A stretch of 64,000 bases of DNA from Takakia lepidozioides (Eukaryota; Streptophyta; Takakiopsida; Takakiales; Takakiaceae): the NCBI GenBank assembly GCA_030704615.1, contig CM060734.1, forward strand, positions 38,332,042 to 38,396,041, in the 5' to 3' direction. Shown one piece after another: positions 22,705-33,669 of this stretch (positions within the stretch are counted from its first letter, which is position 1; the number at the start of each line of letters is the position of its first letter). The position numbers and the translations under genes are program-made. The notes under the pieces were generated by a model. It searched no databases and was not told where the DNA came from. It saw only the letters and a program-made list of their open reading frames with translations.

Positions 22705-22915
22705 AACCCACCGGGTACTCGGGGTGAAAATCCGGACCCGCACAACACTGTCGTCGATGTCGTCAATGATCATCCTGAAATCATGATCATGAAAAAATTG
22801 AGTGTGTTGACGCACTCAGTTCTCACCGGGGGGGGGGGGGGGGGGGGTGTCCCCCCCCCCAAAAAAAACCCGCCAGGTACCCGGGGTGAAAATCCGGACC
22901 CGCACAACCGGGTGT
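22705..22915. repeat. Poly-G palindrome arm between direct repeats
   Basis: A direct repeat of about 45 bases (CGGGGTGAAAATCCGGACCC and flanks) occurs at about 22708-22748 and 22868-22908. Between the copies lies one arm of the element seen at 14.9-15.1 kb: AAATCATGATCATGAAAAAA, then TTGAGTGTGTTGACGCACTC, and then G and C runs. The second arm is missing. Confidence 0.6.
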
Positions 22916-22917
22916 AC

Positions 22918-23285
22918 ACAATGATCACCTCGACATTTGCTGTTCACGATAGGGCGTACGACATCACTGTTTCCAATTTCCCCAATTGCACCTGTCTTGA
23001 TTTTGTTGGGATGCTATCAACCAGTTTGGGTAAGAGAGGTAAATTCGTACCCTGCAAATATTTGTACTTCATCTTCGTGAAGATGATGGTTTGTGATCCC
23101 AAACGTGACAATTTCATCCACCATGCGACAATGAGTTTCAACAAGATCAATACTCTCTTGCAACGGGATACAAGCACATATGTAGATGACTTGCTGTTTC
23201 TGGAATGTGGTGAATGTTCAATCCGGTATCGCAAATTTGAATTCAGGTTGGTTTCGACTGTGAGTATGCAAAGGGTACAACCATG
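22918..23285 (+). pseudogene. MULE copy C, SWIM-finger fragment
   Basis: It encodes a C-terminal piece of the copy A/B transposase: YDITVSNFPNCTCLDF, then GKFVPCKYLYFIFVKMM, CDPKRDNFIHHAT and LLQRDTST. CxC followed by CxY marks the SWIM zinc finger, with the expected final His replaced by Tyr. The fragment starts directly after the poly-G palindrome and its direct repeat. Confidence 0.65.
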
Positions 23286-23289
23286 ATGT

Positions 23290-23900
23290 GTAATGTGTAG
23301 TTGGAACATTGTCACTATAAAACATTTCAATTCAATAGCAGCATTCGTGAGGTTGTTGAATGATATGGCATGCCTTCTCCCTCCATTATGCTTCCAATTG
23401 TATAATATGTGTGCTCTATTTGGCAATTTTATGGAGCTCATGCATCATTGGTCCTGTGGATGTCTGCATGTTATCTGAATTGTCAATGTTATTTGGGAAG
23501 GGTCGGGGTGTTCATATGTCGTCATGTATGCCACTGAATTTGTGAGGTTAGTTTGTCGTCCATGTAATTGTAATTGTCAAAACTATAGTGTTAATTTCAC
23601 TTATTGTGGAATGGACGCCACAGTTGTGGGCTTATTTCCCGTTTCGGGTGTTTCATGGTGGTCTTCATGTTATTCACCAAATTATTGCCCAAGATAATCC
23701 CACGGTCATAGGACCCTCGGGAATAGGCTCCTTATGTTTTCGTTGACGTGGCGGATGCTGACGTGGTGCCACATCAGCACCCAACTCTATGTCAGCTTGC
23801 TGACATCAGGCTCACGCCACGTCACCAATGTGTGAGCGTATGCTCACGCGCAAGGCTCATGCCGTTGCGTCGTTGGGGGGGGTGAGGGCCGGATGACCCA
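23290..23900. other. Spacer, no gene seen
   Basis: AT-rich sequence with short open frames only. Near 23745-23800 there is a GC-rich palindromic stretch (GACGTGGCGGATGCTGACGT with GTGCCACATCAGCACCC). A GATCGACAGTTCGGGGGAG repeat unit, as at 5.1 kb, begins at about 23920. Confidence 0.3.
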
Positions 23901-24304
23901 CATCATCCACTTAATTGAGGTTGGATGGATGAGGAGGGGATCGACAGTTCGGGGGAGTGCCACGTGGCTGGAGATGGGGGTGGGGGATCACTGCAGTGAT
24001 CCACAGCGGGGGGCCGCCACGTGGCTGGAGATCGGGCGGTGTTGTGGGGCGCCGCGTGGCCAGCGGTGGGGCGAGGGTCGGGCGGGCGGGCGGGCGGGGG
24101 TGAGGGGGGCGCGGGGAGCAGCGGGGCCGGGGCAACGGGCGGAGGGGTTGGAGGGGGGTGGGGGTGATTTGACATGGGGCGTCCAGCTCGCTGACGAAGC
24201 TGCCGGAGCGGGGTTTCCCTGGCTGTTCCTCGTGGGCCGTACCTGTCAGCTCACACGCTTGCAATAAAATCAAGCCACATCCATATTGGGACCGGGAAAT
24301 AATA

Positions 24305-24590
24305 TTAGTTTTTTTTTTTTTTTTTCATTTTTTCATTTTTCTTTTAAAAAAGAAATTTAAAGGGAAACACCTGGGAGCGACAACCTGCTCACAAATCAGG
24401 CCCCTTGATGAGAAAATAAGAGTGAGAGGAGAAAATAACCTCTTTCACAGTAACCGTGCCATGGAGGCTGAGAAATGGGACACCGCCCAGGGAAGGGGGA
24501 GAAGAGTATACCACACCCGTCAAGTAGCAGGATTTGATCCCAGAATCATCTGGGTGGCACTCAGTGCACTTTACCAACTGAACTACTGAC
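24305..24590 (-). mobile_element. tRNA-derived SINE
   Basis: On the minus strand the element begins GTCAGTAGTTCAGTTGGTAA (tRNA-like, with an A box) and has a B box GGATCAAATCC at 24530-24540. A non-tRNA body follows, and it ends in GTGTTTCCCTTTAAA and a long A-rich tail (24360-24306). The acceptor arm does not pair as in a functional tRNA. A piece of the body recurs near 33.4 kb. Confidence 0.75.
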
Positions 24591-24599
24591 TGTTGGTCT

Positions 24600-25245
24600 T
24601 TCTCTTTATAGTCTCTTCTTTTCTGTGCCTTTGTGAATCATGAGACAGATTTTGATTGGATTTGGGTCCGGATGTTTTGTTCATTCGGTCCTCTTAATTT
24701 CTTGTCAATAAGCTCATTGAGTTACCGGTGGAAAAAATATAGTCTCTTCTTTCCTTCTTTCTCTAGAATGCTTTAGTCCACCATAATGTAGAAAGTAGAA
24801 AGTATCTATTTACGGTGGCCAGTGTGCACGTAGGTATGTTATGTACTTGAAAATACTGTAGTGAGATCGGCCTTGCTCATTACTAAGCACTGCTCTCTTC
24901 TTCGCCGTTAGTATGCTGTTACTTAATCATTCTTCGGTGTTGAGGGTTGCATATTTAGTCTCCCACCCTGCAGTTGGTTGTATCTTAATTCCATGCAGAG
25001 CGCATGAGGCTTGCTAGATCTGTGAGTTGGATATGAATAAAGGTCTAGACAACCCCCACACCCCACCAATGCAACAAAACCATGTCATGCTCCAAAAAAT
25101 GGCAAACCGTTCAACCAAAATGAATAACCCAGTCTGCAGTGTACTCTATGATCATCCACCCCCAACCAAGACAACGAAAACAAAACGCAGACAGCCCAAC
25201 AATGCATACCCGACCCGAACAACAAATAGACACTTACACTCTTTT
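24600..25245. other. AT-rich spacer
   Basis: No convincing coding frame, repeat or RNA gene is seen. The open frames near 25027-25250 are compositionally biased and have no family resemblance. Confidence 0.3.
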
Positions 25246-25249
25246 TTTT

Positions 25250-26388
25250 TGGGGGGGGGGGGGAGGGGTTACGACGCCCCTGGCGTCGGTAATCGTGCAT
25301 TTTCGAACCCACAGAAAACACAAATTTACAACCCCTCGGGCGTCGTCGCTATGAGGCGGTTGCAGATTTCGGACTTAAGGCGACGCCCGGGGGGTCACAG
25401 ATGCAACCCCTTCTGAAAATTCCCGCTAGCGACGCGCAGGGGTCGCAATGATTGCGACGCTCGGGGTGTCGCTATAGCCATACAGGAGGGGGGAAAAAAG
25501 AAAGAAAGAAAAAACGACGCCCTTGGGGTCGCTGTTTGGGAGCGATGCCCTGGGCGTCGCTTTTGAGGTCTTTTTGAATTTTGGATTTTGAAAAATGGCG
25601 AGATCTACACGGTTCAAAAAAAGGCGGGAGTGTACATGGTTAAAAAAATGGCGGGACATACACTTGCCACGTAGTATCAAACCTAACCCTTGAACATGTT
25701 TTTGCAAGTAGCCGACACATATCGAGTTCCTAATTCATTCAACGTGTTGTTAGGCAAATTTGAACTCAAGACCTCTAGATTAAATACACATAGTAAGACA
25801 CTTCACACTAACAAACATATCAATTACTGAACTTACACACAAACTCATGATTTAATTGTACATCAGGTAGTTCATGCATCTCTTCTGCTCATCGTGACCT
25901 TAAAGCGACACTCCTCACGTCGCTCAAATGTAAGCTTTTCCTGCACCATCTACTGTAGAAACCAAAAAATGATCAAGTCATTTTTGGCGTTGCTACAAAT
26001 GACTTATACAAAAAAGAAACTCAAAAGTGACGCTAAGGGCATCGCTAAAAATGACTAATCAAAAAAAAAAACTCAAAAAATGTGACTTTATTTATTTATT
26101 TATTTTGTCGGGGTGCCGGAAGTGACGCCCTGGGTGTCGCAAAGACGTCGCAACCTCGCAACCGACGCCCTCGGCGTCGCACAAGGGGCCGACCCCTAGT
26201 GCGTCGCAGCCCAGCTGCGATGGTTGTTCGTTTTATTTTAGTCCATTGTGACGCTTGAGGCGTCGTAATGGAGGACTTGGTAAAAATCCACAAAAACGTG
26301 GATTTTGGCAGTGTGTCTGCGACGCCCAGGGCGTCGCAAGATGGGGACGCGGCGGGGGCATCACTAACCCCTCTTTTTTCCTGTAGTG
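25250..26388 (-). mobile_element. Non-autonomous CACTA-like element with GC-rich palindromes
   Basis: The right edge reads TTTTTTCCTGTAGTG, whose reverse complement CACTACAGGAAAAAA is a CACTA-like terminus. The interior carries about ten copies of a palindromic word near GCGACGCCCNGGGCGTCGC, for example at 25264, 25378, 25425-25490, 25513-25560, 26023, 26120-26180, 26250 and 26317-26336. Repeated subterminal motifs are typical of CACTA elements. The left terminus lies near a G run at about 25248 and is not recognisable. No transposase is present. Confidence 0.6.
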
Positions 26389-26599
26389 AGAAGAGCCCAA
26401 GTCATGAAATCTGGAAATCCCATTGTTCATCAAACCACAAAGGCATAACCAACTTACACACATGGCACACTCCATATGAAAACCCTTTCCAAGGAACAAA
26501 TCTCACAACGGTGAGATGACAACCATTACACAGACAACCCCACAAATCGCTAGATACACTCACAGGCAGAATTCAGGAAAAATCTGAAATTATGTAGAC

Positions 26600-27690
26600 A
26601 ACTAGCTTGCATGTACACACTGGAGCTCCCTCCAACAGGCACCAAGACATAGAAATGAATCTTGGCATTGGGGACAGTAGGGATGCGTCCGACGACATTG
26701 GCAAACCACGCACAAACGGCGAATGGTGGAGTGTAACGTCTGGTGCTCATCTGAAGCACGTGGCACTAAGATAGTTGTCGTTTCCAATGTCGCCCAAGTG
26801 CCTGCTGTAAGTGAAGGAGAAACAAAACTCCAGGTGAGACAGAGCTTGCACGCACATGCAATTCAGGGCGGGTATATGCAATATATATGAATTCACCATA
26901 GTGGTATCAAGAAGGAAAATAAAACCCTATGCCACTAATTGTGGGTTTTGAGCTGCATATTACAAGCTCATCTGAGCTGGTTTTCTACGTCCACACCGCG
27001 CATGTAGGTTTGATATTGCACATGTATTGGCACAAACAGCACCGAGACCCTAACATTCCCACAAATCGCAACACACTCACAGGTGAATTTGGGCCCGATG
27101 TTGGCCGAGCCGATGATGACACCATGAACACTCCCTTCTTGTCCCATGCCACCAGAGACATATAGCAAGCTGCATCTCTTTGAATTGCAGTCAAGCATGT
27201 GAAGAAATGAGGCAATCCTTTTCTATTCAACCTTATTGTCCCAGTGGCTCAGGTCTTTTTCAAAGCTAAGTTATACAACAATTGGAGAGAAGTGAAGTAA
27301 CTCACTGACCATTGTGTGTCCCTGCCATGCAATCCGGACACTAGACGAGTTACTACATCATAGCCCTCTCCTTTGCCCGACTTCTGTTTCATGCCAAGGG
27401 ATCCATCTCCATTTTTCCCACAATACACATCGAAATCGCTAACATAGCTAGTTACAGAATTGGCAAGGCAAGTGCCCACACCTTTATGCCCAACTTGGCA
27501 GGCATCTATTGGCGGATCGCACAATATACTTGACCATGATCTCATCCACAGTCAATAGTTTGCCCAAATTTGAGTGTGGCCTGCACTTCATAGCAATTTC
27601 CTCACACAACCATCGCACCTTGCCAACTGTCAACATGTCAATTTGCACTGCTGACCTATGTCTCATTACACACTACCACAATTTGGATTC
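26600..27690 (-). pseudogene. piggyBac-like transposase pseudogene
   Basis: Read on the minus strand: LLTVDEIMVKY (catalytic Asp block of piggyBac transposases) at about 27555; YVSDFDVYCGKNG, GKGEGYDVVTRLVSGLHG and YFTSLQLLYNL at 27450-27260; NRKGLP...MSLVAWDKKGVFMVSS at 27230-27080; and a C-terminal cysteine-rich segment CVVCQCRRTHPYCPQCQ...C at 26730-26620, matching the family's zinc-binding tail. The order and spacing fit the family. Frames shift between blocks, the expected Asp of the DNxFTS block is changed (SVSYFTS), and no start is seen, so this is a decayed partial copy. No terminal repeats were identified. Confidence 0.7.
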
Positions 27691-27937
27691 ATAAGGGCCT
27701 CGGGTCATGACTTTTCTAATGACATGACAGCAAAAAACAACCCTATGACTGCTGCGGCTGTTAGGTAGTTTTTTTTATGCCCATGAACAAACAAATGCCA
27801 AACCATGCTCGCAATCCGAGCACAATCAGAGGCCTTCACATTGAGTTAATTTTCCTAGCCTTCTAATTTAGTTCAACCTTTTTCCAAAATATAATAGGTA
27901 GGTAGTTCAAAGATGTTGGAATAAAAATGTTGAGGGA

Positions 27938-28195
27938 GTGGAGGGCTTGGTGGTCTGTGGGCTGCTACACTGTGCAAGAGCTGCAGATGTTGTGTATGGA
28001 GGTGTCTACAACTTGTTTCGGTTAGCAGAAGCTCCATCAATTATGGGTTTTGGCGAGGATGAGTACATCGAAGATGCCAACTCAAACGAGTCTGGTGCAG
28101 CATTGACCACCCCCTGTCCCCCATCCTTGCATTTTGAAGCGCTCCTTGAGCGATTGATCACCATGCACACCGGCTCGGGGCCAGGAGTTGATTGA
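27938..28195 (+). other. Short open frame of unknown nature
   Basis: An 85-codon frame with a hydrophobic start and an acidic middle (GFGEDEYIEDANSNES). No family is recognised. The region on to 28.7 kb has no other supported gene. Confidence 0.15.
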
Positions 28196-28789
28196 GTTGT
28201 AGAATATTAGTGCGTGTAGATTCTTTTCTTACCAAGCCCACTCCCAGCGACGGCCACCCCTTCCCATAGGAAAATGTTCGCGTTGCGTTCTTGCGGTTTT
28301 CTAACTGTATGTTTGAAAGATACAAAGCGGCACTCGATATGACAGGCTGCACCTTTGCCATTCGTTTGACTGCTACAGGAAACATCTATATGTGTTGAGC
28401 ACTGCACAGCCAAAGGCACAATATGAGTCTGTGTGGCAACCGTGTGACGTTGTTGTCACACTTTGACCCGCCAAGTTTTTTTTTTCTGTTTTATTGTACC
28501 GTAATTGGTGTACCTCTTGGTTCGTCTTGATGCTTGACGATTGCCCACGTAAGTAGCGAGAGAGGGTTGGGAGCGCTAGACAGTCGCAAGGTAAGGAGAG
28601 GAAAAGGGGGAATTCGAATTGCCCGACACCATTTTCTCTGATTGTTCCTATTGCCGGTTGTTTTCCACCCAGCTGTCCTTCCCTTTCCCCCTTTTCCCTT
28701 GCTGTGAATCTCCCCCTTCTATCCTTGTTTTTGAGAACTTTCCTTTGCCTTAAAAATTGCTTCCACCCCAAGTACAGCTGCCCAAATCA

Positions 28790-28935
28790 GGTGTCAAACG
28801 TGGTGACGAGTGTCTGTGTGGATGGTTCAGCTAGCAGAAGGGAAAACAAGGGGAAGAGGAAAGGAAACGTGGTGGAAGAGGAAGTGTACAACATCGATGG
28901 TGGTTGGATGGTCATTTATGACTCCACAGAGGAGG
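28790..28935 (+). other. Possible exon upstream of PPR gene
   Basis: A frame bounded by CAAATCAG on the left and GAGGAG/GTAAGG on the right reads CVDGSASRRENKGKRKGN and VEEEVYNIDGGWMVIYD. The splice signals and composition suggest a real exon, perhaps of an untranslated leader or a decayed gene. Its partner exons are not evident. Open frames at 29188-29457 and 29556-29864 may belong to the same transcribed leader. Confidence 0.2.
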
Positions 28936-29899
28936 TAAGGTGATTGCCTCCCTACCCTCTATGCTGTTTCTGTGGGTAGGCAGGGGGTGTTTGATGGGCA
29001 TCAGAATAAATTTGTAAGGGTCATTATAACCCCTCTTAAAGGGTTTCTTATCAGCACCTTGATACTAGGAGCCATGAATATATCCATGGCTGCTCTATGG
29101 GTCTTAAAATCTGAACTTTGAGTAGAAGTTCTAGTAGGACACACCTAAAGTACAATAATTCTCAGAGGTTTTGAAAACCCCTAGCAGATGGCATTTTGTC
29201 CAAATAGCAACCCAGGTGGATGGCAGCAACTTTATTATTCAGGGACTTGTAAATCTCGACAGGAAGGCCTTTGCAAAACTGGAACAAACTCAAGAAATTG
29301 GCAGAAATGCAGGAATCCAGACAGATCCACTAGGCAAATTTACCTAGATATCGAATGTAGATCACTGATGCTGACATACTTGAACAGCCCGGTCACCTTC
29401 ATCCTTGAGGTTGGAAGTGTGTGGATGCCGGATTTAGTTAGCCTGTGTGGAAGGTGAACACTTCTTCGAGTAAACTTGCAAGTAGACAGACATATTAGTG
29501 CCTACAATGTGGTCCTTTAGATGGTACTAACAGGAAGTTTCAAGCCCAGGAAATTGTGATGGAAGTGGATGAACACCGTCTTTTATACATTTTGAAGCAG
29601 CCCAAATTCAAATCAAGAGGAAGTGTTGACTGGGAGATGGTTGATGGAGCTGGCAGGAGTGCAAGTGCCATTGGATTGAAGGAGCGGTTTATTCTCAAAA
29701 TAGATAACTACAGCAGTTTTGTAGCCCTTTGCATACATAGCAAGGAGCCTGTCCTTATGAAGAGATCTTGCTTTGAGGCGCCTAGGAGATTTGAGATAGA
29801 TTATGTGAGCAAGCGGAGAAAGATTTCAATTCAGCGTTTAAGTCATGCAGGTTGGCGGGGTTGAATTCAGCACAGCTGTTGGAATCAGGCAACTCTATC

Positions 29900-32659
29900 A
29901 TGACCACGGCTCTTGAAAGAGGACAAAGGGAGGGAATCACCAAGAATGTGAGGTCACTATGTAAGGCAGGACAACTGAAAGAGGCGCTGCAGATTTTGAA
30001 CCAACGAGGCATTTCAGGAGACTCCAATACTTACATCTGTCTCTTGCAGGAGTGCATCAATGTGAAAGGACTAGCAGAAGGAAAGCAGGTCCATGCACAC
30101 ATTCTAAGAAGCGGATTCAAGCCGCACATCAGTCTACTCAACACCCTTGTCAACATGTATGCCAAGTGTGGGAGTGTGCTGGATGCACGCCTAGTGTTTG
30201 ACAACATGCCTGAACGAGATGTGTTTACATGGACTACAATGATGGCAGGATATGCCAAGCATGGGTGTGGTAGGGAGGCTTTGGAAATGTATGAGCAGAT
30301 GATACAGGAATCAGTGATGCCCAACAGGGTCACATTCATTTGTGCTCTCAAGGCGTGTGCCAACCTAGGAATCTTGGAAAAGGGCAAACAGGTCCATGCT
30401 GACATGATCAAAGCTGGAATTGCTCCATATATAAATTTGGAGAATACACTTGTTAATATGTATGCCAAATGCGGGAGTGTGGAAGATGCACGTCAAATAT
30501 TTGACAGAATGGCCCAACGAGATATGGTCTCATGGAATGCTATCATAGCAGGATATGCTCAGCATGGATGTGGTAGGGAGGCTTTCGAGATGTATGAGCA
30601 AATGCTACAGGAAGGTGTGATGCCGGACAAAGTCACATTCATTTGTGTTCTCAATGCGTGTGCGAGCATGGGAGCTGGAGAAAAGGGAAAATTGGTCCAT
30701 GCTCACATCATCAAATCTCGAATTTCTCCAGATATCATTCTGGAGACTGCCCTTGTGGATATGTATGCCAAAAGTGGGAATGTAACTCGAGCACGTGAAG
30801 TGTTCGACAAAATGGCTCAACAAGATGTGGTCTCATGGAGTGCGATGATCACAGGGTACGCTCAGCAAGGGTATCGTAGGGAGGCTTTCAAGATGTATCA
30901 GCTAATGATACGGGAAGGGGTGATGCCCAACAAAGTCACGCTTGTTTCTGTTCTTGATTCTTGTGCCAGCCTGGCAGCACTAAATGAGGGCAAAGAGGTG
31001 CATGCTGATATCGTCAAAGCTGAAATTGCACCAGATGTCATTCTGGAGACTGCACTAGTCGACATGTATGCCAAATGCTGTAGTCTGAAGGATGCACGTC
31101 AAGTGTTCAACAATATGGCTCAACGAGATGTGGTCTCATGGAGTGTGATGATTGCTGGATATGTTCAGCATGGGTGTGGTGGGGAGGCTTTCAAGATGTA
31201 TGAGCAAATGATAAAGGAAGGGGTGAAACCTGATGAGATCACATTCATTTGCATTCTCAATGCATGTGCCAGCCTGGGAGACTTGGAAAAGGGCAAAGAG
31301 GTCCATGCTGACATGACCAAATCTGGAATTGTCTCGTATCTTAATTTGGAAAATGCCCTGGTTGATATGTATGGCAAATGTGGGAGCATGAAAGATGCGC
31401 ATGACGTCTTCAACAAGATGTCGAAACGAGATGTGGTCTCATGGAGTGCAATGATTGCGGGATATGCTCAGCATGGTTGTGGTCGGGAGGCTTTGGAGAT
31501 GTATGAGAAGATGATGTGTGAAGGGGTGACACCTGATGAGATCACATTCATTTGCGTCCTTGATGCGTGTGCCAGCCTTGCAGGCCTGGAAAAGGGAAAA
31601 GAGGTACATGCTGACATCGTCAAAGCTGGAATTACATCATATGTTAATTTGGAGAACACCCTTGTTACCATGTATGCAAAGTGTGGGAGCGTGAAGGATG
31701 CACGTCAAGTGTTCAATAATATGTCCAAACGTGATCTGGTCTCATGGAGTGCCATGATTGCAGCATACGCTCAGCATGGGTGTGGTAGGAAGGCGCTCCA
31801 ACTATTTGAACAGATGCAACAGGAAGGCTTAAAGCCAAACAATGTCACCTTTATATGTCTTCTCTCTGCGTGTAGCCATGTGGGGCTAGTGGATGAAGGC
31901 CGTCACTACTTTGATTCCATCATCCAAGATCATGGCCTTACTCCTACAGTGGAGCATTTTGGCTGCATAGTAGACCTTCTTGGCCGTGCAGGGTGTGTGG
32001 ATGAGGCAGAGGACTTCATTAACAAAATGCCAATCCAACCAAATGCGTCGGTGTGGGGGGCCTTGCTTGCTGCCTGCAGACTTCATGGCAACGTGAAGGT
32101 AGCAGAACGTGCAGCCAAATGCCGTCTTGCATTGGATCCACAGCATGCCCCAACTTATGTGCTTTTATCCAACATCTATGCTGCAGCGGGCAGGTGGGAA
32201 GATCAAGAAAAGGTGAGAAGAATGATGGAGGACAGAGGTGTTAGAAAGGAGGCTGGCCACAGCTCTATTGAGGTGGACAATCGGGTGCACACATTTGTGG
32301 TAGAAGATAAATTTCATCCACAAATTGAGGAAATCCATGCTGAGCTGAAGAATTTGTCTGTCCGCATGAAGGAGGCAGGGTATGTGCCTGACACTCACTT
32401 TGTATTGCATGATGTGGAAGAGGAACAAAAGGAATTTTCTCTTGGGCAGCACAGTGAGAAACTAGCCATTGCCTTTGGGCTCATCAGCACACCCCCTGGA
32501 ACACCCATCCGCATCATCAAGAACCTTCGGGTGTGTGGGGACTGCCACACGGCCACCAAGTTCATCTCCAAGATTGTCGGGCGGCAGGTCATTGTACGGG
32601 ATGCCAACCGCTTTCACCTCTTCCAAGATGGGGTTTGTACATGTGGGGATTACTGGTGA
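29900..32659 (+). CDS. PLS-class PPR protein with DYW deaminase domain
   Basis: An intact, intronless 919-codon gene. A short N-terminal part ([20 protein letters not shown]) is followed by six very similar P-L-S triplets of about 101 residues, typified by [27 protein letters not shown] and [19 protein letters not shown]. Next come the P2-L2-S2-E1-E2 end and a complete DYW domain with HSEK, CGDCH, and CTCGDYW as the last residues. These supply the zinc-binding and catalytic residues of the C-to-U editing deaminase. Such proteins bind specific organellar transcripts and edit them. Organelle import is expected, but no obvious targeting peptide follows the ATG at 29900. The frame is open upstream to 29852, so a 5' exon is possible. 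The triplets are unusually alike, suggesting recent internal duplication or conversion. Confidence 0.93.
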   Translation: MTTALERGQREGITKNVRSLCKAGQLKEALQILNQRGISGDSNTYICLLQECINVKGLAEGKQVHAHILRSGFKPHISLLNTLVNMYAKCGSVLDARLVFDNMPERDVFTWTTMMAGYAKHGCGREALEMYEQMIQESVMPNRVTFICALKACANLGILEKGKQVHADMIKAGIAPYINLENTLVNMYAKCGSVEDARQIFDRMAQRDMVSWNAIIAGYAQHGCGREAFEMYEQMLQEGVMPDKVTFICVLNACASMGAGEKGKLVHAHIIKSRISPDIILETALVDMYAKSGNVTRAREVFDKMAQQDVVSWSAMITGYAQQGYRREAFKMYQLMIREGVMPNKVTLVSVLDSCASLAALNEGKEVHADIVKAEIAPDVILETALVDMYAKCCSLKDARQVFNNMAQRDVVSWSVMIAGYVQHGCGGEAFKMYEQMIKEGVKPDEITFICILNACASLGDLEKGKEVHADMTKSGIVSYLNLENALVDMYGKCGSMKDAHDVFNKMSKRDVVSWSAMIAGYAQHGCGREALEMYEKMMCEGVTPDEITFICVLDACASLAGLEKGKEVHADIVKAGITSYVNLENTLVTMYAKCGSVKDARQVFNNMSKRDLVSWSAMIAAYAQHGCGRKALQLFEQMQQEGLKPNNVTFICLLSACSHVGLVDEGRHYFDSIIQDHGLTPTVEHFGCIVDLLGRAGCVDEAEDFINKMPIQPNASVWGALLAACRLHGNVKVAERAAKCRLALDPQHAPTYVLLSNIYAAAGRWEDQEKVRRMMEDRGVRKEAGHSSIEVDNRVHTFVVEDKFHPQIEEIHAELKNLSVRMKEAGYVPDTHFVLHDVEEEQKEFSLGQHSEKLAIAFGLISTPPGTPIRIIKNLRVCGDCHTATKFISKIVGRQVIVRDANRFHLFQDGVCTCGDYW

Positions 32660-33625
32660 AACAAGCAAAGCCAAGTTAATTATAAGAAGGAAAGTAAAAG
32701 CGACTGGAGATGGGGCTCTGTTATAGCAATGGGGTTAACCGTCTCTCACATTTTAGAGGCGGGAAAAGCAAGTCAGCCCATTGCCGTACTGGGGTAAATT
32801 TGACATACTACGGCTATGTGTACTTAACATGGTGGTGTGACATTCTCGTGACAACAGGTTCGCAATATTTCAATGGCCAAGCAAAGTTCTCCTCCAACTA
32901 GGATATAAACCGGGATGAAGTCATACTCAGCAGAAGGTCAATCACTGGGTTCTGTGCTGATGAATAGAGACAAAAAAGGAAATTTTACTGCCGTTTTACC
33001 TTGTCCCATAATGAAGCTTTCTTCCGTTTCAACCATGATGGGTCAGTGGCTCGAGGAATCCAACTAAGACCAGGCTTTCTCAGTGGAGATTGTGCAAACG
33101 GAGCTTGAACAAGTTGTTGAACCAGTTGATGAAGGATTAATGCTGCGGTGCCCACAATGATAAAGTATAACAATTGTGCAGGCGCTCTCAATGCGTCTGC
33201 TCCAGAAGCTAATTCTCCCAAGTTGAAATGTTTGCAGGAGGTCCCACACTTGCACTGGAAAATTTGAAAATATTCACAGTATTTATACTGTGAAAATACT
33301 GTGAAAATTTTCTCCTCTCACTGTAAAGGTCCTCTGTCCCCTTTCATTAATAAAAAGAAAAAGAAAAAGAACACCTGATTTGTGAGCTGTCGCTCCCAGG
33401 TGTTCCCTTTTTTGAAAAACAAATAAAAAATCTAAAGTTATTTTTTCCTTGACCTCTTTGACTTCATCTGGGTCTCTGCACCAAAAACGAAAAAATACAA
33501 ATTGTGATGATAGCCCTGTGAGGTCACGCCAATTTGTTTTTTTTTTAAAAATTTAGAAAGGGGATTCACTCTAAGTAGTATCTAAATAGCCTTCTTGTCC
33601 AGTCTACTACAAATTTTCTGACAAA
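32660..33625. other. Spacer between PPR gene and dolichol kinase
   Basis: Apart from the SINE piece, no coding frame is convincing. Near 33255-33315 an AT-rich palindromic stretch occurs (TTCACAGTATTTATACTGTG, then AAAATACTGTGAAAATTTTC). Confidence 0.35.
33360..33430 (+). mobile_element. SINE 3' fragment
   Basis: CCTGATTTGTGAGC, GTCGCTCCCAGGTGTT and CCCTTT match the body and 3' end of the 24.3-24.6 kb SINE, in the opposite orientation, followed by an A-rich tail. The tRNA-like head is absent. Confidence 0.6.
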
Positions 33626-33669
33626 ATCACGCGTACGGATGAACAGAGGAGGGATGCGGTGTGTGAAGG

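Noticed and set aside
24530-24590. Functional tRNA gene
   Set aside because: A and B boxes are present but the acceptor stem does not pair and an A-tailed body follows. It is the head of a SINE.
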